44,853 bases of DNA from Opitutales bacterium (GCA_022824405.1 JAJDZZ010000082.1:1-44853), one strand, 5' to 3'. Positions 25,214 to 34,658 are shown, counted from the first letter of the stretch. Translations and numbers: made by a program. Notes: generated by a model not told the origin, from the sequence alone.

Positions 25214-25538
25214 AATTAGGAATTAGGAATTAGGAATGTTTCGATTTGGGAGTTGGCGGGTGGAGGAAAGGCCTCATTCGATCACGATCACGATTATCCG
25301 TGCTCATCCGTGTGATCCGTGGTTCATCTTTCTCCCAATTCCTAATTCCTAATTCTTAATTCCTAATTGGCGCCATCGGCGCCTCTTAGCGGTCTTTGCG
25401 AGCTTTGCGAGAGTCCTTCTCTATTGCCAAACGATCATATCTCGATATCTTCTGACCCCGCTCACTTTGTGCCTTTGTGCCTTTGTGCCTTTGTGCCTTT
25501 GTGCCTTTGTGCCTTTGTGCCTTTGTGCCTTTTCGAGT
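25214..25538. repeat. Repeat string containing IVS gene remnant
   Basis: No intact gene. AATTAGG units (25215-25235), GATCACG units (25277-25297), ATCCGTGTGATCCGTGGTT (25303-25322), CCTAATT units (25338-25370), a GGCGCC-ATC-GGCGCC hairpin (25370-25384), GCGAGAGTCC, the IVS remnant (25425-25465) and eight TTTGTGCC octamers (25466-25529) that end about 10 bp from the next gene's stop codon. Confidence 0.75.
25425..25465 (-). pseudogene. IVS gene remnant, copy C
   Basis: Only the first 14 codons of the four-helix-bundle gene remain, reading MSGVRRYRDMIVWQ from the GTG at 25465, followed by TAG and then the GAGAAGGACTCTCGC repeat word. The start is joined to eight TTTGTGCC units (25466-25529), the same number and spacing as at the intact copy (6396-6459). 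There is no matching left array. Confidence 0.8.
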
Positions 25539-27788
25539 TTAATACCGAAGGGTGTAATGGAACTTGGCGGCCAGTTTGGTATCCCCGGTGAGAAAACGCA
25601 GGCTGCCCGTATTCTCACTGATCCAACCCTGGTTGAAAGAGACGAAAAGGTCGTTACCCGGTTTGAGGGTCCAACGCATGCGGCTCTGCCAGCCGAGGTT
25701 GCGGGACCGGTTGTCGTACTGGACCAGGTTGGAGAAGGTAAGGCGGGGCGAGGCGGAAAAATTGACGGTGGAGGTAAGGATGCGGGCGGTGAACTTACCC
25801 TGGGGGAGGTTGGCGAAGGTTTGGTTGGCGCTGGCCGTAAAGGTGAACCAAGGGGGCAATTTGTAGGTGAGCCTCGCCAAAACGTCTTCTGAAGAACCCG
25901 ACCAAAAATCCCCCCAACCCAGGCTCAGGCTACCGGATAAGGGACGCTTTCGGGCAAAGGCAACGTTAACTTTGTGTCGGGTGGTATGGTATTCGCCCGC
26001 TGGCAGAACCACTCCCGGAGAAATCTCAAACGGCTCGAAAAGGCGCTCGAATCCTTGGATGAAATCGCCCAACTGGTGAATGGAATCCCCGGAGCGAAAG
26101 TGCCAGTCGATAGGGGTGATATAGAGTTCGGAGCTTTCCGTCATTCCGTTATCCAACCGCTCGAAATGGGTATAGTAGATATCGTGAAACATCTGCTGCA
26201 TGTTCCAGAAGTCTTTCGGACGCGGGTTATAGCTGCCCGCCACCCGGTACATGCGCACATTGTTTCTCTGCACGAATCCAATACCCGGATCGAAGTTTTT
26301 CTGAATCTCCCTGTAAACCAGCATCCCATCCCACTTATCGTTGGGATAACGAGCTGAAACCCCATAGGACATATCATCGCCGGATACACCTTCATTCTCA
26401 CTCTTCAGCCCATAGGCATTGAAAACAAAATTGCGCGGCCCGCCCAGAAACTGGGAAGTTGCCAAGCTGAGGTCGGCCCCGTAGGTTTCGCCGGACCGCC
26501 CGGTCCTCGGGTTGCCCCGGGTAAAAATCCCACCCACGTAGGACTGCTCGAACAAATCCTGTTTGAAACGCCCCACGTAGAAGGTTTTGTCTTCCACAAA
26601 ATTCGTACTACCGGTCCGAACACCCATAAACCCGATATCGGTGTTGTTGACTTTCCCGGTCAACTTGACACCCACGTCGATGGGAACTTCCCGACCGTCC
26701 AGCAACCCGATTCTCCGACTGAAGAAAGGGTAGACGTCGGCTCCCGCTCGGGGAATACCCCCCGGGGGAATGGGCCCGGTGCTGGCGAAATCGAAAACCC
26801 CCACGTCCTCCAGGAAGAAAGACCGTTTCTCGGGAAAAAACAGGGAGAAGCGGGTCAGGTTGATTTGGCGCTCATCCACCTCGGTCTCGCCGAAATCGGT
26901 ATTGATGGTACCGGTCAGGTTCAGACTCGGGGTGATATTGTAGAAGATATCGAGACCGGGTTCGAGGTCGATGTCGTCACTTTCTCCGCGCCGGCTTAAC
27001 CAGGTGGAGGCCAAAAAAGGCCGCACATCCAAACCGATACCCTGGTTGAGTCCCGTCATATTGGAAATCTCTCCTGCCTCGGAAATTTGCAGGAAATCCG
27101 TTTCCAGGCGGGCCCCCGACCAATAATCCTCCTCCTGTTTGCGGAAAATATTCCGCGCGAAATTGAATCCCCACACCTCGCTTCCGGAGGGAAAGTTGAG
27201 ACTCTTGAAGGGAATGGCCAATTCCGCTACCCAACCGCTATCGCTACGGGTGGTACGAAGGTCCCAAATGGCGTCCCAATCGGTATTCAGATCCTGGTTG
27301 CCGAAGGCCAACCCATCGACGAGGGCTCCGGCCGGAGTGGTGGCAAAATAGAAGGCGTTGCGTTGATCGCGGAAGGTATCCAAAAGGATTTCGATGCGGT
27401 CATCGGCCGAGATAAGCCCGTCGCGCACCATCTGGGTTCCAATCACCTTGTCCGGCTCGGAATCGTAAGCCCTCACCCCAATGTAGAGATAATCGGCATC
27501 ACGCAGCAATATGACCTCGGTCCGTTCGGATGGGGGTTCTCCGGTATGGGGCTGTTGCTGGACCAGATCGCCGATATTCGGCGCGGAACTCCAGATCGGT
27601 TCGTCGAGCACGCCGTCGACGGTGATAGGGTCGGAGATTTCCGTGACGAAAAACGATCTTTTTCCCGTCTGGGGGTCGGCTGGAAAATCCTGATTATTGC
27701 CCGCCGTGGCCAAGTGCCCCGTGGAAATAGTCAGGGCGCAGGAGGCGAACCTGGAGCACAACCAAATAATCTTTTTCGTCCGTATCAA
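25539..27788 (-). CDS. DUF5916 / CBM9-like outer-membrane protein
   Basis: A 749-residue exported protein. After a signal segment comes a carbohydrate-binding family 9-like domain (about 50-220) recognisable by ITVDGVLDEPIWSSAP, ADYLYIGVRAYD and WVAELAIPFKSLNF. The rest is a predicted outer-membrane barrel: RPFLASTWLSRRG, LNLTGTINTDFGETEVDERQINLTRFSLFFPEKRSFFLE, and the end LAAKFHYTLRY with terminal aromatic residue. This two-part build is DUF5916. Its function is unknown; family members are often near TonB systems or peptidases. The start is TTG at 27788; there is no ATG nearby in frame. It is 18 bp downstream of the PQQ-like gene, last in a likely four-gene operon. Confidence 0.85.
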   Translation of the reverse strand: MIRTKKIIWLCSRFASCALTISTGHLATAGNNQDFPADPQTGKRSFFVTEISDPITVDGVLDEPIWSSAPNIGDLVQQQPHTGEPPSERTEVILLRDADYLYIGVRAYDSEPDKVIGTQMVRDGLISADDRIEILLDTFRDQRNAFYFATTPAGALVDGLAFGNQDLNTDWDAIWDLRTTRSDSGWVAELAIPFKSLNFPSGSEVWGFNFARNIFRKQEEDYWSGARLETDFLQISEAGEISNMTGLNQGIGLDVRPFLASTWLSRRGESDDIDLEPGLDIFYNITPSLNLTGTINTDFGETEVDERQINLTRFSLFFPEKRSFFLEDVGVFDFASTGPIPPGGIPRAGADVYPFFSRRIGLLDGREVPIDVGVKLTGKVNNTDIGFMGVRTGSTNFVEDKTFYVGRFKQDLFEQSYVGGIFTRGNPRTGRSGETYGADLSLATSQFLGGPRNFVFNAYGLKSENEGVSGDDMSYGVSARYPNDKWDGMLVYREIQKNFDPGIGFVQRNNVRMYRVAGSYNPRPKDFWNMQQMFHDIYYTHFERLDNGMTESSELYITPIDWHFRSGDSIHQLGDFIQGFERLFEPFEISPGVVLPAGEYHTTRHKVNVAFARKRPLSGSLSLGWGDFWSGSSEDVLARLTYKLPPWFTFTASANQTFANLPQGKFTARILTSTVNFSASPRLTFSNLVQYDNRSRNLGWQSRMRWTLKPGNDLFVSFNQGWISENTGSLRFLTGDTKLAAKFHYTLRY

Positions 27789-27806
27789 GGGATAGTTCGC
27801 GCCACC

Positions 27807-29030
27807 CTAGTTTTTCCCCAAACAATACAACATGCCTTCAGTGCGGTAATAAATACGTCCGTCGACAATAGCGGGGGTGGCGTGGGTCATTCCCGGTATG
27901 ACGTTTTCGGAAACCTCCAGGTATTCTTTCGGATCGGGCTTTATCACCTTGGTGACCCCATTGGCCAAAGTCAGGTATATATGACCGCCGGCAACAAAGG
28001 GGGAAGCCAGGACTTCTTCCCTGAGCAAATTGCGCCAGAGGATCTCCCCGGTCTTGGCGTCCATACAGGCAAATTCGCCCCGATTGTTGGAGCCGTAGAG
28101 ATAACCTCCATGCAGAACGCTGGATACGATGTAGGTGGCGATCCGGTTGCTCCACTCCTGCTCCTTGGTTACCACATTGAAAGAAAAAGTCCCTCGTTCG
28201 GGATAACCGCCGCTAAAGTAGATGAGGTTGCGACCCGCCACTGGAGCGGCAACCGTCACCCGCGCGCCCCCTTCGGTTGTCCAGAGCACCTGGCCGGTAT
28301 CGGGATCGTAACTGGTCATAATGCCATGTCCCGTGGTGACCAGTTGATCTCTCCCCTCCAAACGGAAAACTCGCGGAGTCTGATAATTGTGGTTCTCCTG
28401 ATAATTTTCGCGATCGCCCTGCCGCTCGGTTTTCCAAATCCGATTTCCGCTCCTCAAATCGTAAGCGGCCACAAAATTGTGGGGCCGAATGTCGTTTAGA
28501 ACGATGACTTTCCCCTTATAGAGTAGCGGGCTGGCCCCGATGCCAAACCGGGAATCGATTTCCGCCACCTGGGTCGACCAAAGCCGCTCTCCATCCAGAT
28601 CGAAGGCGGCCAGAGATTGGCCCCCGTTTATGCCAAAGAGGGTGACGACGATTTCTCCGTCGGTTACCGGGGTGGGTGAAGCCTCGGTGTTGAGACGATG
28701 AGAGGGAACGAGAAACTCCCCTTCGAAAGCGAGTTTCTGCCAGAGCAATTCGCCTGAGTTGCGGTCGTAGCAGAGGAGGAACTGCTTGCCCGCTTCGTCG
28801 TCCGCCGTGGTGAGAAACAGCTTCGATCCCGCGATAATGGGCGAGGAAGCGCCGCGACCGGGAACCGGCGACTTCCAAATGACGTTTTCGGCATCGGACC
28901 ACTCGGTGATCAACGGACCGCCCGCTATGATCCCGGCTCCGTCATAGGAGCCGCGCCATTGCGACCATTCGGAGTTGGCCAAACAGGCAGGAACAAAGCT
29001 GAGTAGAGAAAAAGTATAAATTCGCCACAT
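27807..29030 (-). CDS. PQQ-like beta-propeller protein
   Basis: A 407-residue exported propeller. A signal segment ends near FVPACLANS; the cysteine might be lipidated but the box is not standard. Blades with the repeat WQxAxxG-like pattern follow: NVIWKSPVPGRGASSPIIAG, SGELLWQKLAFEG, TGQVLWTTEGGARVTVAAPVAGRN and TGEILWRNLLREEVLASPFVAGG. These are PQQ/BamB-type repeats, but no cofactor or catalytic residues typical of quinoprotein dehydrogenases are seen, so a binding or scaffold role is likelier. It follows the PVC fusion gene by 66 bp. Confidence 0.87.
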   Translation of the reverse strand: MWRIYTFSLLSFVPACLANSEWSQWRGSYDGAGIIAGGPLITEWSDAENVIWKSPVPGRGASSPIIAGSKLFLTTADDEAGKQFLLCYDRNSGELLWQKLAFEGEFLVPSHRLNTEASPTPVTDGEIVVTLFGINGGQSLAAFDLDGERLWSTQVAEIDSRFGIGASPLLYKGKVIVLNDIRPHNFVAAYDLRSGNRIWKTERQGDRENYQENHNYQTPRVFRLEGRDQLVTTGHGIMTSYDPDTGQVLWTTEGGARVTVAAPVAGRNLIYFSGGYPERGTFSFNVVTKEQEWSNRIATYIVSSVLHGGYLYGSNNRGEFACMDAKTGEILWRNLLREEVLASPFVAGGHIYLTLANGVTKVIKPDPKEYLEVSENVIPGMTHATPAIVDGRIYYRTEGMLYCLGKN

Positions 29031-29096
29031 AGAGACAAATTCAGCCCATTGAACGAAAAAAGCAAATATTTCCTGCCTGGATTGGAAGGGAGACCA

Positions 29097-32000
29097 TCAG
29101 TCGGTCATGGGATGTTCGGCCAGAATTTCATCCACCATGTAAAAGGTATTCCTGTCCTTGATCTCCTCCCGGATGCGAGCCACCCGGTCGGGCCTGATGA
29201 CCTTGGCCAACCCTTTGGGATTCCCGAATTGGATGCGCGAATAGGTAAGCACTCCGGCAATTTCCTCATCGGTAAGCAAATGCTCAAACCCGGTCATGGG
29301 GGGAACACCGGTAGCGGGATCGTAAATTTTTCCACCTACTTCAATCGGACCCCAAAGGCCTTTGAGGGTAAGTTTGATCAACCGGTCATCGTCCCCATTT
29401 ATCCATTCATTATTGGTAAGGGGCGGATAAATGCCTTCGGTCGTCCCCCTGCCTCTCTCCCCGTGGCAGGTGACGCAATGAGCATCGCGGTGGTAAACTT
29501 CGGCGCCGATACGGAGGAGTTCCAGATCGGCCGCGGGAAGGTTGGTCTGGGGAATTCTTGGGGGAGCGTCGCGCTTTTTGTCGTACAACGCGAGGTCTCC
29601 CGCCAAGTAGGAATGAAGCGTGGGGTGTAGGGTCCGATCCAATTGCTCCAGGTCTTGCAAGGCGCGAATTTCGCCATCCAGGGTGAGCAAGACCCCTTCC
29701 AGGGCCGGACCCATCCACCGGGTCAGCGGGTGCTTCAATGCTTCAATGACGATCCTGGCCCCGGCCTGGTCGGCCATCCAGGAAGCGGCTACGGCTGCTT
29801 CCAGGCGGACGCGCGGATGGGAATCGGCCGCGGCTTTCAGGAAAAGGTTCAGGTAATGAGGGATTTGCCGGTAGGCATAACGCATGACCCGGACTGCGGC
29901 GGCCCGGCTTTGATAACTCTCCGCCTCCAGACAGCGCTTGAGCAAATCCAAATCGACTCGATTTTGACCCCAGGTGACCCAGAGGGCTTCGAGCAGATGA
30001 CGCTGGTAGAGGGGATCGTTTTTTTCGAGCTTCCCGGCCCAATCCTTCACCGCTTTCAGGACCTCATCGGCATCGCGGCCCCGGAGTTCGCGCCGGGTGC
30101 GATAACGGGTGCGGTATTCGTGCGCCTTCAGGTTCTCCAAGAGGACGGGGATGGGAGCGCCGGCGACGTTGGCCGGTTCGACCGGAGGCCGGGATGGGTA
30201 GGTGACGCGGTAGATGCGCCCGTGATCGTGGTCGCGGTTGGGATCGCGGGCGGAATGTTGCATGTGACCGATCAGGGGGTTATGCCAATCAATGAGGTAG
30301 AGGGAACCGTCGGGGGCAAATTCGAGGTCGACGGGGCGAAAATTGGGATCGGTGGAATAAACCAGATCCTGTCGCAATCGACCGGTAAAGCCCGCCCCGT
30401 CCTCCACCAGCGTATGCTGCTTGGTTCCGAGAAACCCGATGGTATTGTTGATGAGAAAATCTCCCTGAACCTCATCGGGGAAATGCCGGGAATAGATAAA
30501 CTCCGATCCCGAGGTGGGGCGGACCCGATGGGTGGTAAACTGGTCCACCTTGGCGATTTCAAAACCGTGGGGCACTTTGGCGGAAAGGGGAAGCGACCAC
30601 CAGTTTTGCCCACCGGAGGCATCGGATAAAAAGTTCTGCCCCCATTGGTCGAAGGCCATTCCCCAGGGATTGGATACATCGGTCTGCATGAACCGCTCCA
30701 ACCGCCAGGACTTCGGATCGAACCGCCATACTCCGCCATCGGTGCAGCGCTCGGGACCGTATGGCGTTTCCACTTGGGAATGCAAAAACCGGCCTTCGCT
30801 CATGTAGAAGGCGCCGGAGGCATCGGCGGTAAAGGCCGAAATGGCGTGGTGGGTATCGTGAGAGTCGAATCCATGCAGAAGTATTTCCGTGCGGTCCGCC
30901 CTGTCGTCCCCGTCATCGTCGACCAACAAGACGAGGTTTGGCTCCTGTGCGACGTAGACCCCTTCAGGGGCCAGTTCAAATCCGATGGGCAAATGTAATT
31001 CATCGGCAAAAACGGTCTGCCTGTCCGCCCGGTTATCCCCGTCCGTATCCTCAAAAATGAGCAACTTGTCGTTGGGCCTGGCGTCACCCGGTCGGTAGTG
31101 GGGATAAGACGGTATGACGGCCACCCAGAGGCGCCCCTCGTTGTCAAAGGACATCTGGACGGGATTTTTCAGGTCGGGAAATTCCGATTCGGAAGCAAAC
31201 AGATCGATGGCGTACCCCTCGGAGAGAACAAACCTGTCCAAGGCGCGATCCACGTCCAGAAATTCAATCGGTTGGTTGAAGTTGGTTTCCACCGGGGTGA
31301 GGGGCCGTGTGCGCTGATCGTTCACGGCGAGGTCCCGCGTCTTACCCTGAGCCACGTGGTGAATTCGGGCATCCCGCAGATCGGTCATCTGGCGAATTTT
31401 CTCTATTTCCTCGGGGTAGTTGACGTTTCCATAAGGCTTGTAACGTCGACCGTATACGTGCACGCCGTTCAACATGCGGTAGTCGTTAAACCAGAACCAA
31501 TTCTTTTCCTGGACGGCCCGATTGACCATATTATGGGTGGCCTTGGATTGTATCTGAGATCGGCCGAACAAGGCATTGGTGAGGAGTGGGGCAAGCTTGC
31601 GGTATCCCGTATCGGTCAAGGCGAACCCATTAATGGTGAGGGGCTCCTCATTTTGGTCGTAGAGCCGCATGGTGGGCTGGAATAAATCGACAAACCCCAC
31701 GTTTCGGCGGAGGGCAACGCGCCTCATGGCATCGGTGTAGGCGGCCAGCCGCTCGTTCTCCTTCACCCCGTCGGGAAGGGGTTGTCGGTCGGACAGGTCT
31801 TCGAAGGCGATGGGAGAAATCAAGACCAGCCGGGGCGCGGTTTCGCCGTTGTATTGTTGCGATAAGGTATGCCGGACGAAGGCATCGAGTTCCCCTGAAA
31901 AATCTTCCAACCGGTCCAGTCCGCCGAAGGATTCATTGTAGCCGAAAAAGGCCAGGATGATATCGGCTTTCAAGTTGGTGAGCCATTGGTCGGGAGTGGG

Positions 32001-32324
32001 AAAATGGCCGATTCCCAAATGGGTTTGGTACTCGGGACGATAGGCCTCGGCGCCCGGGAAGGCCCACTGGCTCTTGCGCGATGGATGGGGCCGGAAGCCC
32101 GGGGTATCCCCGGGGCGGCAGATATTGCGGATGGTGAGGTTTGCATCCGGATAGAGACGGTGCAAACGGGTTTCAAAATGGGGGAAGTTGAGCATGCGTT
32201 CGCCCAATCCGTTGCCCAGAAGAACGATGCGGTCATTTTCCCTCACTCCCAAAGGAAGCGCCTCGGCCCGTCCCACCGAAAGCAGCGCGAGGCATGCGAG
32301 TAGTATAAGAAGATATTTGCCCAT
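29097..32324 (-). CDS. PVC-type fusion: SGNH-like domain, beta-propeller, HEAT repeats and cytochrome c
   Basis: A 1075-residue exported multidomain protein of the PVC membrane-bound dehydrogenase family (TIGR02604). After the signal peptide (about 1-20) an SGNH/GDSL-like domain spans about 25-260. Its first block reads VLLGNGLGE, without the nucleophilic serine, so it is probably not a hydrolase; FFGYNES corresponds to block III. A propeller domain follows (about 350-720, VDRALDRFVLSEGYAIDLFASE onward, with DTDGDNRADR and DDDGDDRADR calcium-like loops), then helical repeats (about 740-890). The C-terminal cytochrome c has Cys950, Cys953 and His954, with Met1010 as the likely second haem ligand. 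The substrate is unknown, and redox of a sugar or similar compound is a guess. It is 32 bp after ThuA. Confidence 0.9.
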   Translation of the reverse strand: MGKYLLILLACLALLSVGRAEALPLGVRENDRIVLLGNGLGERMLNFPHFETRLHRLYPDANLTIRNICRPGDTPGFRPHPSRKSQWAFPGAEAYRPEYQTHLGIGHFPTPDQWLTNLKADIILAFFGYNESFGGLDRLEDFSGELDAFVRHTLSQQYNGETAPRLVLISPIAFEDLSDRQPLPDGVKENERLAAYTDAMRRVALRRNVGFVDLFQPTMRLYDQNEEPLTINGFALTDTGYRKLAPLLTNALFGRSQIQSKATHNMVNRAVQEKNWFWFNDYRMLNGVHVYGRRYKPYGNVNYPEEIEKIRQMTDLRDARIHHVAQGKTRDLAVNDQRTRPLTPVETNFNQPIEFLDVDRALDRFVLSEGYAIDLFASESEFPDLKNPVQMSFDNEGRLWVAVIPSYPHYRPGDARPNDKLLIFEDTDGDNRADRQTVFADELHLPIGFELAPEGVYVAQEPNLVLLVDDDGDDRADRTEILLHGFDSHDTHHAISAFTADASGAFYMSEGRFLHSQVETPYGPERCTDGGVWRFDPKSWRLERFMQTDVSNPWGMAFDQWGQNFLSDASGGQNWWSLPLSAKVPHGFEIAKVDQFTTHRVRPTSGSEFIYSRHFPDEVQGDFLINNTIGFLGTKQHTLVEDGAGFTGRLRQDLVYSTDPNFRPVDLEFAPDGSLYLIDWHNPLIGHMQHSARDPNRDHDHGRIYRVTYPSRPPVEPANVAGAPIPVLLENLKAHEYRTRYRTRRELRGRDADEVLKAVKDWAGKLEKNDPLYQRHLLEALWVTWGQNRVDLDLLKRCLEAESYQSRAAAVRVMRYAYRQIPHYLNLFLKAAADSHPRVRLEAAVAASWMADQAGARIVIEALKHPLTRWMGPALEGVLLTLDGEIRALQDLEQLDRTLHPTLHSYLAGDLALYDKKRDAPPRIPQTNLPAADLELLRIGAEVYHRDAHCVTCHGERGRGTTEGIYPPLTNNEWINGDDDRLIKLTLKGLWGPIEVGGKIYDPATGVPPMTGFEHLLTDEEIAGVLTYSRIQFGNPKGLAKVIRPDRVARIREEIKDRNTFYMVDEILAEHPMTD

Positions 32325-32356
32325 AAATTCCTTAGCGTCTTATCCCCTGAAAAGGA

Positions 32357-33436
32357 TTAGTTTGAAAAGCTTTCGACGCTTACTTTTTGCGCCTCCCAGT
32401 AACCCTTCTCTTTAAAACCGTAGGCGGTCGGCTTGAAGCTCCCGACGATGTCGACGTTGGTACCCCCTTCGGGGACGGGAATGCCCAGGCACCAGTAAAC
32501 CCCATTCACGATCATGCGACGGGTTCCGGCCTCCTCCAGATCGGTCGAAGATCCCATGGTGGTAGCGAATACTTTGCCCTTTTTGCCGCCAGGCAATCGA
32601 TAGCTCTTGGTCCAGGCCAGCGGCATCATGGGATCGTTTTTGTGAAATCCCGGGTGTTTCCCATACTTGGGCGCCCTTTCGTAAGGTCCCGGGCCAATGG
32701 GCGGGTCGCCCTTGTTCATTCCGGCCAGGACCTGGCCCAATACTACGGCCTTGGAATCGCCGGGCTGGGGCAATTTTACCCCGTAGACATCGGTGGGACC
32801 CCAAATTTCGCCCTCCCCTATTCCATTGGTAATCTCATGATTTCCCACGGGAATGCCTCTGGTGCTTTCCTTCTTGTGCCAGCCATGGTGGCTTATCCAG
32901 GTGGTGCCCAGGACCAACTCCCCGAATCCATTATGCCAGGCGGATTTTTCGCCGGAATAGTTGAAACTGTAGTGAGCCCACTTCGAATCGGCCGGGAAGC
33001 GAAAGGCGTGGGTAGCGGTTCGTAGGCCTACAACCGGCCGACCGGAGGCGAGATAGTCGTCGATTTCCCGCATCTGCTCGTCCGGCAAAGCGCGAAAGCG
33101 GGTTGCGATGATCATCAGGTCGGCATCCCGCAAGGCCTCCAATCCGGGTATATTTTCCTGGAAGTCGGGATCGATAAATCCGGGAGTATCCGGCTGCTGG
33201 GCAAAAAGAACGGTGCATTTGAACCCATGGCGCTTGGATAAAATCCTGCCCAGTTGAGTCAGAGCTTCCTCGGACCGGTATTCCTCGTCGCCGCTGATCA
33301 ATACCACCTGTTTTCCCTGGCCGGGACCGTTCATCCCTTCGAAGGCCAACCAACGAAGCGGTTCGGAACCGCTATCCCCGAAACAACAAAGCATGAAAAA
33401 TATCAGGCTGACTCCTTGGTATAAGACAAATCTCAT
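32357..33436 (-). CDS. ThuA-domain protein
   Basis: A 359-residue exported protein with a ThuA-like, glutamine-amidotransferase-type fold (about 40-330). Seen: VVLISGDEEYRSEEAL, DLMIIATRFRALPDEQMREIDDYLASGRPVVGLRTATHAF, FGELVLGTTWISHHGWH and GSSTDLEEAGTRRMIVNGVYWCLG. ThuA proteins act in trehalose or sugar use, and related ones serve as 3-keto-sugar enzymes or binding proteins; the exact activity here is not known. It is the first gene of a probable four-gene operon with the PVC fusion, PQQ-like propeller and DUF5916 genes. Confidence 0.88.
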   Translation of the reverse strand: MRFVLYQGVSLIFFMLCCFGDSGSEPLRWLAFEGMNGPGQGKQVVLISGDEEYRSEEALTQLGRILSKRHGFKCTVLFAQQPDTPGFIDPDFQENIPGLEALRDADLMIIATRFRALPDEQMREIDDYLASGRPVVGLRTATHAFRFPADSKWAHYSFNYSGEKSAWHNGFGELVLGTTWISHHGWHKKESTRGIPVGNHEITNGIGEGEIWGPTDVYGVKLPQPGDSKAVVLGQVLAGMNKGDPPIGPGPYERAPKYGKHPGFHKNDPMMPLAWTKSYRLPGGKKGKVFATTMGSSTDLEEAGTRRMIVNGVYWCLGIPVPEGGTNVDIVGSFKPTAYGFKEKGYWEAQKVSVESFSN

Positions 33437-33591
33437 CGTGAAAATAGGTTGATGGCCATTTTACGGACCGGAACCGGGTCATGGTCCGGAAATGGCGGAT
33501 AATTTAGGAATTGCGAAAATAAAAGCAACGCATTCTTTTGTGAACCGGCTGACATGCCTGGGGGGATGGGTTTCAAACTACACGGCTCCCG

Positions 33592-34158
33592 TCAAAACGA
33601 AATCAAAGCGCGCCGCAGCCGCCTCACCCGCTCGGCCAAGGTTTTCTGAAAGGTCGGCACGGGCTCCTCTCCCCTCTCCACTTTCCAGATGAAAACGCTC
33701 GGGCCCTTGCCCTGGAAAATCAAAGGCAATCGCTCTTCGAATTCTTCCTCGTCTTCGACGGTATAAACCTGCTCGATCCCCGCTCCCCGGGCCATGGCTG
33801 CAAAATCGACCGAACCGACTCCGGGGACCTCCTGGTTGCCCGTCACTTCGTAGGTACCGTTTTCGATGATCACCATGACGTAGTTTCGGCACGGCCTCTG
33901 GGCAATGGTGACCAGAGTGCCCAAAGACATGAGCATGCTCCCATCGCCGTTCAAAACGATCACCCGGCGACCGGGTTGCGCTAGGGCGATCCCCAGGCCG
34001 AAGTCGGCGGCATGGCCCATGGCGCTATCCACCGAAGCGAAGTCCAGGGCGGTATCGGACAAATTTTCCCAAGGCTTGGCCGTGCCCATGCAGGTAATGA
34101 TGATTTCATCGGTTCGGCCGGCGGCCAATTTTTCCAGACAGGTGTATTTATCGAGCAT
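33592..34158 (-). CDS. ThDP-binding decarboxylase subunit, ComE-like (beta)
   Basis: A 188-residue subunit carrying the thiamine-diphosphate pyrophosphate site: GDGS at 71-74 and Asn100, the GDG-x26-N motif. MGHAADFGLGIALAQPGRR and IENGTYEVTGNQEVPG are typical of sulfopyruvate and phosphonopyruvate decarboxylases split in two. Together with the adjacent alpha subunit it would form a complete ThDP enzyme that removes CO2 from a 2-oxo acid. The substrate is not fixed by the sequence. The ATG at 34158 lies 2 bp after the alpha-subunit stop, so they are co-translated. Confidence 0.85.
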   Translation of the reverse strand: MLDKYTCLEKLAAGRTDEIIITCMGTAKPWENLSDTALDFASVDSAMGHAADFGLGIALAQPGRRVIVLNGDGSMLMSLGTLVTIAQRPCRNYVMVIIENGTYEVTGNQEVPGVGSVDFAAMARGAGIEQVYTVEDEEEFEERLPLIFQGKGPSVFIWKVERGEEPVPTFQKTLAERVRRLRRALISF

Positions 34159-34160
34159 GG

Positions 34161-34658
34161 TCAGACCGTGGTATCGGCCAGAATTGCGGCGGCCGGCTTG
34201 GAAGTGGTGTCGGCCTTGGCGAAGGCGTCATGGAGCTTGGCGAGGTCCCGGTCGTCGCGGATTATCCCGTAGGGAATATGCCATGCATCCAGGGTGGGTT
34301 CGGTAAACAAGGCGGCTGAATCCGTGCGCTCCCTTTCCCCTTTGAGCGACTTGAAACCCCGATAACAGAGAAGGATCACCTGGGGAATCCGCATATTCCA
34401 GGAGGTCCCCCGCAACGCGTCCCCCGCCTCCAGGAGACCCGTATTCTGAATGAGCACCACCGCCTTTTTCCCCCCGATGTGAAGCCCCGCAGCAATGGCA
34501 AAAGCCTCCCCCTCCCGGCAGACCTTGATCACTTCCAAATCGGGGTCTTCCTCCAAACCTCGAAAAAACACGCGGGAAAGGTTATCGGGCAACCCCACTA
34601 CGTGGGTGATACCCTGCTCTTTCAAGGCCTGGTGAATCTTGGAGGCTGTCAGCTTCAA
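34161..34658 (-). CDS. ThDP-binding decarboxylase subunit, ComD-like (alpha)
   Basis: A 165-residue subunit with the pyrimidine-binding half of a ThDP enzyme. Glu49 in KVCREGEAFAIAAGLH sits in the E-x2-A-x3-A-x-G pattern and is the expected cofactor-activating glutamate. VVGLPDNLSRVF and IQNTGLLEAGDALRGTS resemble ComD of sulfopyruvate decarboxylase. The start is TTG at 34658, overlapping the stop of the LarA-like gene (TTGA), so translation is probably coupled. A coenzyme M role is unlikely in this organism; sulfolactate or another hydroxyacid route is more plausible and is an inference. Confidence 0.85.
   Translation of the reverse strand: MKLTASKIHQALKEQGITHVVGLPDNLSRVFFRGLEEDPDLEVIKVCREGEAFAIAAGLHIGGKKAVVLIQNTGLLEAGDALRGTSWNMRIPQVILLCYRGFKSLKGERERTDSAALFTEPTLDAWHIPYGIIRDDRDLAKLHDAFAKADTTSKPAAAILADTTV

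Noticed and set aside
25467-25892. ORF beginning with repeated CLCAFVPL residues
   Set aside because: The N-terminus is a translation of the octamer array and the rest is antisense to the DUF5916 gene.
27087-28499. 470-codon plus-strand ORF
   Set aside because: It lies opposite the PQQ-like and DUF5916 genes, which have clear family motifs; it has no recognisable domain.
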